Shown: in pieces, positions 60,273-64,000 of the stretch | Numbering within the stretch: position 1 is the stretch's first letter | Layout: each line of letters begins with the position of its first letter | Source: Acidimicrobiaceae bacterium | GTDB lineage: Bacteria > Actinomycetota > Acidimicrobiia > Acidimicrobiales > Ilumatobacteraceae | Reading direction: 5' to 3' | DNA: 64,000 nucleotides | NCBI GenBank assembly: GCA_016722025.1 | Contig: JADKGZ010000004.1 | Location: 62,001-126,000, forward strand | The notes under the pieces: generated by a model | Told to the model about the DNA's origin: nothing | Database searches by the model: none | Seen by the model: the letters and a program-made list of their open reading frames with translations, nothing else | Position numbers and translations under genes: made by a program

Positions 60273-61433
60273 GTGACCACGCAGGTAGAGGCTCCCACCA
60301 CCTTCCGCTGGGATCGTCTCACCTACTCATCGGCACTCGGCTACTGCCTCCTCGTCGCCGGGCTCAGCGTGGGTGTGGTGCTGAGCGAACTGCGCGACGA
60401 GTTCGGCATCAGCGGCGTGGTGGCCGCGTTGCACGGCAGCACGTTCGGCATCGGCCTGCTGTTCGCGGGTGTCTTCGGCGTGAAGCTGGTCGATCGCGTC
60501 GGGCGCCGGGAGGTGCTCACCATCTCCGCGGCGTGCCTGGCCGGAGGCGTGGTGCTGTTCTGCATCGGGCCCAGCTGGCCGATCACACTGCTCGGCACCG
60601 CGTTCTCGGGTGCCGGCGGCGCGCTGCTGGTGATGGTGATGCCCGGCCTCATCAGCGATCACCACGGCGAGCATCGCGCCGCCGCGTTCGCTGCCGTCAA
60701 CGGCGCCCCAGGCATCGCCGGCGTCGCCTTCAGCCTCGTCATCGGTGGCGCGCTGAGCGCCGGCTGGTCGTGGCGACCGCCGTACCTCATCCTCACGGGG
60801 GTCTTCACGTTGGCGCTGGTCGTGGTGGCACACCCGGTCGCCTTGCCCGACGGTGAGCGTCACGGCGCGTTCTCACTGCGCCACTTCTTCGACCGCGACG
60901 TGCTGGTGCCGTGGGCGCACATCGTCAACGCGGTGCTGGCCGAGTTCACGGTCGGCATCTGGGCCGTCACCTACCTCCGCGAGGTCGGGCACGCCGGCGC
61001 CGGCCTGGCGCCCATCCTCGCCAGCGTCTTCGGCGTGATGATGTTCGCCACGCGCCTCGCGCTGCCCGTGTTGCTGCGCTGGTGGGGTGAGGCCACCATC
61101 TCGTACAGCTTCGTCGTCATCGGCGCCGGTGCCGCCGTGATGTGCTTTGCACCCAACCTGGCCGGCAAGACCGTCGGGCTGGTGATCGTCGGCTTCGGCG
61201 GTGCGCCGCTGTACCCACTCACCGTCAACCGCTTCTACCAGCGGTCCGGCCACGCGCTCGACGCGGTCGCGCTGGGTGCGTACTGCGCGCTCGCCTCGGG
61301 CGTCGCGGTCACCCTCGGTCCGCTGGCACTCGGTGCCCTGGCCGACTCTGTCGGTCTCCGCTGGGCCATCCTGATCGTGCCGGTGCTCGCCGCCGTCGGC
61401 GCGTTTACACAGCGTTCACGCACGGTGTATTGA
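60273..61433 (+). CDS. MFS transporter
   Basis: The 386-residue protein has twelve hydrophobic segments. It has the major facilitator loop motif GVKLVDRVGRREVL between helices 2 and 3, and duplicates such as LGTAFSGAGGALLVMVMPGLISD and GFGGAPLYPLTVNRFYQRSG. No family assignment such as sugar or drug porter can be made. GTG at 60273 follows TACAACT closely and is preferred over in-frame starts as far up as 60192 that would add a charged, non-membrane tail. The LLM oxidoreductase promoter begins inside its stop codon, so the next gene has its own promoter. Confidence 0.82.
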   Translation: MTTQVEAPTTFRWDRLTYSSALGYCLLVAGLSVGVVLSELRDEFGISGVVAALHGSTFGIGLLFAGVFGVKLVDRVGRREVLTISAACLAGGVVLFCIGPSWPITLLGTAFSGAGGALLVMVMPGLISDHHGEHRAAAFAAVNGAPGIAGVAFSLVIGGALSAGWSWRPPYLILTGVFTLALVVVAHPVALPDGERHGAFSLRHFFDRDVLVPWAHIVNAVLAEFTVGIWAVTYLREVGHAGAGLAPILASVFGVMMFATRLALPVLLRWWGEATISYSFVVIGAGAAVMCFAPNLAGKTVGLVIVGFGGAPLYPLTVNRFYQRSGHALDAVALGAYCALASGVAVTLGPLALGALADSVGLRWAILIVPVLAAVGAFTQRSRTVY

Positions 61434-61457
61434 CGTCATCAATAGTTCTGATACGGT
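61430..61457 (+). promoter_or_regulatory. -35/-10 promoter of the LLM oxidoreductase gene
   Basis: TTGACG (61430-61435) and TACGGT (61452-61457) are 16 bases apart. The TGACGTCA palindrome (61431-61438) overlaps the -35. The leader before the ATG at 61492 is about 28 bases, so this gene is not leaderless. Confidence 0.5.
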
Positions 61458-61491
61458 CAGCGGACCAAGCCGTGCAGAAACGAGTGTGCAG

Positions 61492-62652
61492 ATGAAACTG
61501 GGAGCCTTCTTCTTCGGTGGTGTCGAGATGACCGACGCCGGCGCCGGTGCCCCGAACCCGATGGACCGCTACTACGACAACGCCGCCTGCTGGAACGCGA
61601 CGTTGCAGTACATCGACGCAGCAGTCGCCGCCGACAAGCTGGGCTACGACAGCTTCTGGACCACCGAGCACCACTTCCAGTACGAAGGGTACGAGGTCAT
61701 CCCCAACGGCATCCTGGTGTCGGCATGGATCGCGGCACGCACCGAGCGCATTCGCCTCGGCGCGATGTTCAACGTGGTGCCGCAGTGGAACCCGTTGCGC
61801 CTGGCCGAGGACTTCGCCACCATGCACAACCTCAGCGGTGGCCGCGGCATCTTGGGCGTCGGTCGCGGCACCGTGCCTCGCGAGATCCTGCATCTCAACG
61901 ACCAGCACATCTCGATCGGTTCGCACGACAACCCCGACCAGGCGGCCGACGACAAGAAGAACCGCGAGTACTTCGAGGAGTCGATGGAGATCATCCGCAC
62001 CGCGCTCGCCAACGAACGCTTCTCGTTCAGCGGCAAGTACTTCCAGCTGCCGCAGCCCGGCATCCCCGATCGCGGCGAGACCGTGCAGCAGCTCACGCTG
62101 GTACCGCGCCCCATCTACCCCTACGAGATCTGGCAGGCCGTCACCAGCCCGCCCACCGTGGAGTACGTGCCCACCGTCGACCACGGCGCAGTGTTCTGGA
62201 ACCAGCACCCCACGTTCATCAAGCGCATGTGGGACCGATACGGCGAGCTGCACGAGCAGTACCAGCACAGCGCCCTCACCCCCGGCGCGAAGCGGATGCT
62301 CGTGGTCAGCGTGCGCATCGAGGACACTCACGAGGAAGCCTTGCGCACCGCCCGCAACGGCCACGACGAGTTCTGGAAGTTCCTCGGCCCGTACGGCTGG
62401 AGCCGTGGGTACATGGGCGACGACGGCAAGCCGGTGCAGCCGGGCCTCATCCCGTCGCTGGAGGAGTCGATGCGGCAGCGCACCATTCTCGTCGGCTCGG
62501 TCGAAGAGGTGGCCGCGCAGGTGCAGGAGCTGAAGGACCTGCTGGGGGTCGAGTACCTCACGCTGTTCCCGCACCTGGTGGGCGACCCGTACAGCAAGGC
62601 CGTCGAGCAGATGGATCGCTTCGTCAACGAAGTGATGCCCCTTGTGTCCTGA
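61492..62652 (+). CDS. LLM-class flavin-dependent oxidoreductase (luciferase-like monooxygenase)
   Basis: The 386-residue protein starts MKLGAFFFGGVEM and has the TIM-barrel luciferase-like pattern: LGYDSFWTTEHHF, GILVSAWIAARTERIRLGAMFNVVP, NLSGGRGILGVGRG and KYFQLPQPGIP. Enzymes of this class use reduced FMN or F420. A GTG two codons upstream (61486) is an alternative. The substrate is unknown; alkane, sulfonate, pyrimidine and F420-dependent dehydrogenase groups all share this fold. It is followed 18 bases later by an XRE-cupin gene that may regulate it. Confidence 0.88.
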   Translation: MKLGAFFFGGVEMTDAGAGAPNPMDRYYDNAACWNATLQYIDAAVAADKLGYDSFWTTEHHFQYEGYEVIPNGILVSAWIAARTERIRLGAMFNVVPQWNPLRLAEDFATMHNLSGGRGILGVGRGTVPREILHLNDQHISIGSHDNPDQAADDKKNREYFEESMEIIRTALANERFSFSGKYFQLPQPGIPDRGETVQQLTLVPRPIYPYEIWQAVTSPPTVEYVPTVDHGAVFWNQHPTFIKRMWDRYGELHEQYQHSALTPGAKRMLVVSVRIEDTHEEALRTARNGHDEFWKFLGPYGWSRGYMGDDGKPVQPGLIPSLEESMRQRTILVGSVEEVAAQVQELKDLLGVEYLTLFPHLVGDPYSKAVEQMDRFVNEVMPLVS

Positions 62653-62670
62653 AGCAGCACGTCGCGCCGC

Positions 62671-63264
62671 ATGACCACCGCTCCCGAAGCCCATCGCTGG
62701 GAGGTCATGGGCCGGGCCATCAAGGAGCGCCGGCTCGGGCAGCCCTTCACGTTGGTGGAGCTCGCGGAACGGGCCGGGCTCTCACAGCCCTTCCTGTCGC
62801 AGGTGGAGAACGGCCGCGCCCAGCCGTCGATGGCCTCGCTCTACCGCATCGCCAGTGCGCTGGGCACCACGCCGCAGGCGCTCTTCGGCGGGCTGGCCAA
62901 TGCGGCAGCACCGGCACTCGCTCGCGCCACCGGCACCGACGTGGCGACCATCGCCACCGACGGCGAGTCGTTGCGCCGGTTGCTGCTACCGGGCGACACG
63001 CCGGTCCACGTCATCGAGTTGGTGGGCCTGGCCGTCGATTTCCTGGAGCCGTGGCAGCACCCGGGGTTCGAGGCGCTGTACGTGCTGACCGGGCCGATCG
63101 ACGTGGAAGTGGATGGGCAGTGCTCCACGCTGGCCACCGGCGACTTCCTCTCCTACCCGTCGCACCTGCCGCATCGCTATCGCTCGGCACTCGGTGCCGG
63201 TGCACGCGTGCTGCTGATCGAGACGCAGCACGAAGCCGGCCAGCGCGGCACGCACTCGATCTAG
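62671..63264 (+). CDS. XRE-family regulator with C-terminal cupin domain
   Basis: The 197-residue protein has an N-terminal lambda-repressor-type helix-turn-helix (LVELAERAGLSQPFLSQVENGRAQPSMASLYRIASAL, about residues 28-64) and a C-terminal cupin (HPGFEALYVLTGPIDVEVDG and GDFLSYPSHLPHRYRS). This is the PuuR/HipB-cupin layout of regulators that sense a small molecule. It is in line with and 18 bases after the LLM gene, so it likely controls that gene or an adjacent one. Confidence 0.88.
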   Translation: MTTAPEAHRWEVMGRAIKERRLGQPFTLVELAERAGLSQPFLSQVENGRAQPSMASLYRIASALGTTPQALFGGLANAAAPALARATGTDVATIATDGESLRRLLLPGDTPVHVIELVGLAVDFLEPWQHPGFEALYVLTGPIDVEVDGQCSTLATGDFLSYPSHLPHRYRSALGAGARVLLIETQHEAGQRGTHSI

Positions 63265-63286
63265 CAACTCGCGCTGCGCACCCGGG

Positions 63287-63362
63287 TTTCTGGGCGTGAT
63301 CCTTCCAAATCAACCGTCTGGGCGTGACTCGTCTCGGCCACCGAGACGAAGTACGCCCGGAA
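63287..63362. repeat. 47-bp palindromic element, copy 2, with a partial half-copy
   Basis: Arms of 21 bases (63316-63336 and 63342-63362) flank the loop GCCAC. The stem is imperfect but the inner CGTCTCG/CGAGACG is exact. A partial left arm, TTTCTGGGCGTGAT, lies at 63287-63300. The geometry and core match the element at 21277-21323. Confidence 0.75.
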
Positions 63363-63386
63363 GCCGAGCACGGCGGGGTACCGCTG

Positions 63387-64000
63387 CTACCGACGACCCT
63401 TCCACGGGAAGCGAGGGGCTCGGCGTTCCTGGAACGCCGCCACACCTTCGGTCATCTCACCCGACATCGCGACCTCGCGAGCCCACGTCTCGGCCAGGTC
63501 GGCCGAGACCACCCCATGCTCGGTGACCGCCGCGATCATCTCCTTCGTCGCGGCCTGCGTGAGCAGCGAGCGTTGCGCCAGGGAGGTGCACAGATCGACG
63601 AGCCGTGCCTCGATCGCATCGGCAGCCAGCAGTTCGTCGACGAGGCCGATTCGATGCGCTTCGGGCGCGTCGATCAGGTCGCCGGTGAACAGCAGTCGCT
63701 TGGCGGCCGGACCGAGCAGCCGCACCGACCGTTCGAGCGACGCGGGCGGGTAGACGATGCCCAGCTTGGCGGGCGTGATGCCGAAGCGCGCGCCGCCGAC
63801 CGCCAACCGGAAGTCGCAGTCGATCGCTACTGCGCAGCCCCCTCCGATGCAGTCGCCCTGCACCACCGCGATGGTGGGCTTGGGCAGCATCGCCAACGCA
63901 TGCTCGGCGGCCATGTTGGCGTCCATGAACGACGGCGAGCCCGTCGCCCGATCCGCCAGCAGCTCGGTGATGTCGGCGCCGGCGCAGAAGTGGTCGCCTG
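63387..64000 (-). CDS. enoyl-CoA hydratase/isomerase family protein, 5' end beyond the window
   Basis: The visible 204 residues carry the crotonase pattern. The first oxyanion segment, DHFCAGADITELL, lies at the window edge, then PTIAVVQGDCIGGGCAVAIDCDFRLAV (second oxyanion-hole glycine), FGITPAKLGIVYPP and a C-terminal EGVAAFQERRAPRFPWKGR. The gene continues beyond 64000, so the N-terminal residues are missing. It would add water to, or isomerise, an enoyl-CoA. The E residues of classic hydratases (E-L-G type) are not obvious in the visible part, so the exact reaction is open. Confidence 0.85.
   Translation of the reverse strand, partial: GDHFCAGADITELLADRATGSPSFMDANMAAEHALAMLPKPTIAVVQGDCIGGGCAVAIDCDFRLAVGGARFGITPAKLGIVYPPASLERSVRLLGPAAKRLLFTGDLIDAPEAHRIGLVDELLAADAIEARLVDLCTSLAQRSLLTQAATKEMIAAVTEHGVVSADLAETWAREVAMSGEMTEGVAAFQERRAPRFPWKGRR

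Overview
The window is GC-rich, densely coded on both strands and has almost no intergenic space. Many genes have GTG starts, and many appear to be leaderless: a TANNNT -10 element sits 6-9 bases before the start codon. Together with the gene families present this points to a high-GC actinobacterium, and the mix (PfaA-like secondary-lipid synthase, SCO6745-like, DUF2855, LLM flavin enzyme) recalls Acidimicrobiia such as Ilumatobacter relatives. That placement is inference from gene content only. No rRNA, tRNA, CRISPR array, integrase or transposase is visible. At least six otherwise intact genes are broken by apparent single-base shifts, which suggests a draft or error-prone assembly as well as possible real decay.

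Layout. 37-5085 (minus): an exporter operon of MacB/LolD-type permease and ATPase, a lone cyclic-nucleotide-binding protein and a large LuxR-type ATPase regulator. 5198-11908: mixed single genes (VOC protein, permuted phosphodiesterase, GNAT, transglutaminase-like protein, GAF-GGDEF cyclase, kinase-fold protein) with two copies of a 48-bp repeat. 11913-13160: an ECF sigma factor divergent from a zinc-finger anti-sigma-like membrane protein. 13172-20614 (minus): eight tightly packed genes that look catabolic (beta-propeller protein, sulfatase, SRPBCC, haloalkane dehalogenase, MBL hydrolase, TetR, DUF2855, DsbA-like), divergent from a DinB-like gene across a candidate TetR operator. 20667-23222: DinB, serine hydrolase, GNAT and VOC genes.

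23281-39449 (minus) is the centrepiece. It is a 16-kb lipid/polyketide locus: an acyl-CoA dehydrogenase; a giant synthase with order KS-AT-KS-ACP x4-KR-DH (2894 residues after repair of two frameshifts); a eukaryote-style multidomain acyl-CoA carboxylase whose biotin carboxylase part has lost its ATP-grasp core; and a 4'-phosphopantetheinyl transferase. It resembles PUFA (Pfa) or secondary-lipid synthase clusters but has unusual features. All four carrier domains have threonine where the phosphopantetheinylated serine is expected, and the second KS has a divergent histidine motif.

39621-44137: an ArsR/AHSA1-type pair, a PdxA2/DUF1537 pair for a four-carbon acid sugar, and an acyl-CoA synthetase. 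44290-55012: secreted 5'-nucleotidase with Ig-like repeats, SCO6745-like protein, sarcosine/dimethylglycine dehydrogenase-like protein, FabH-like ketosynthase and a kinase/M23/aminotransferase fusion. 55095-64000: DEAD-box RNA helicase, HyuA-like protein, a second ECF sigma factor with a membrane partner, MFS transporter, LLM flavin oxidoreductase, XRE-cupin regulator and a truncated enoyl-CoA hydratase at the edge. Two copies of a 47-bp palindromic element (21-5-21) lie at 21277 and 63316.
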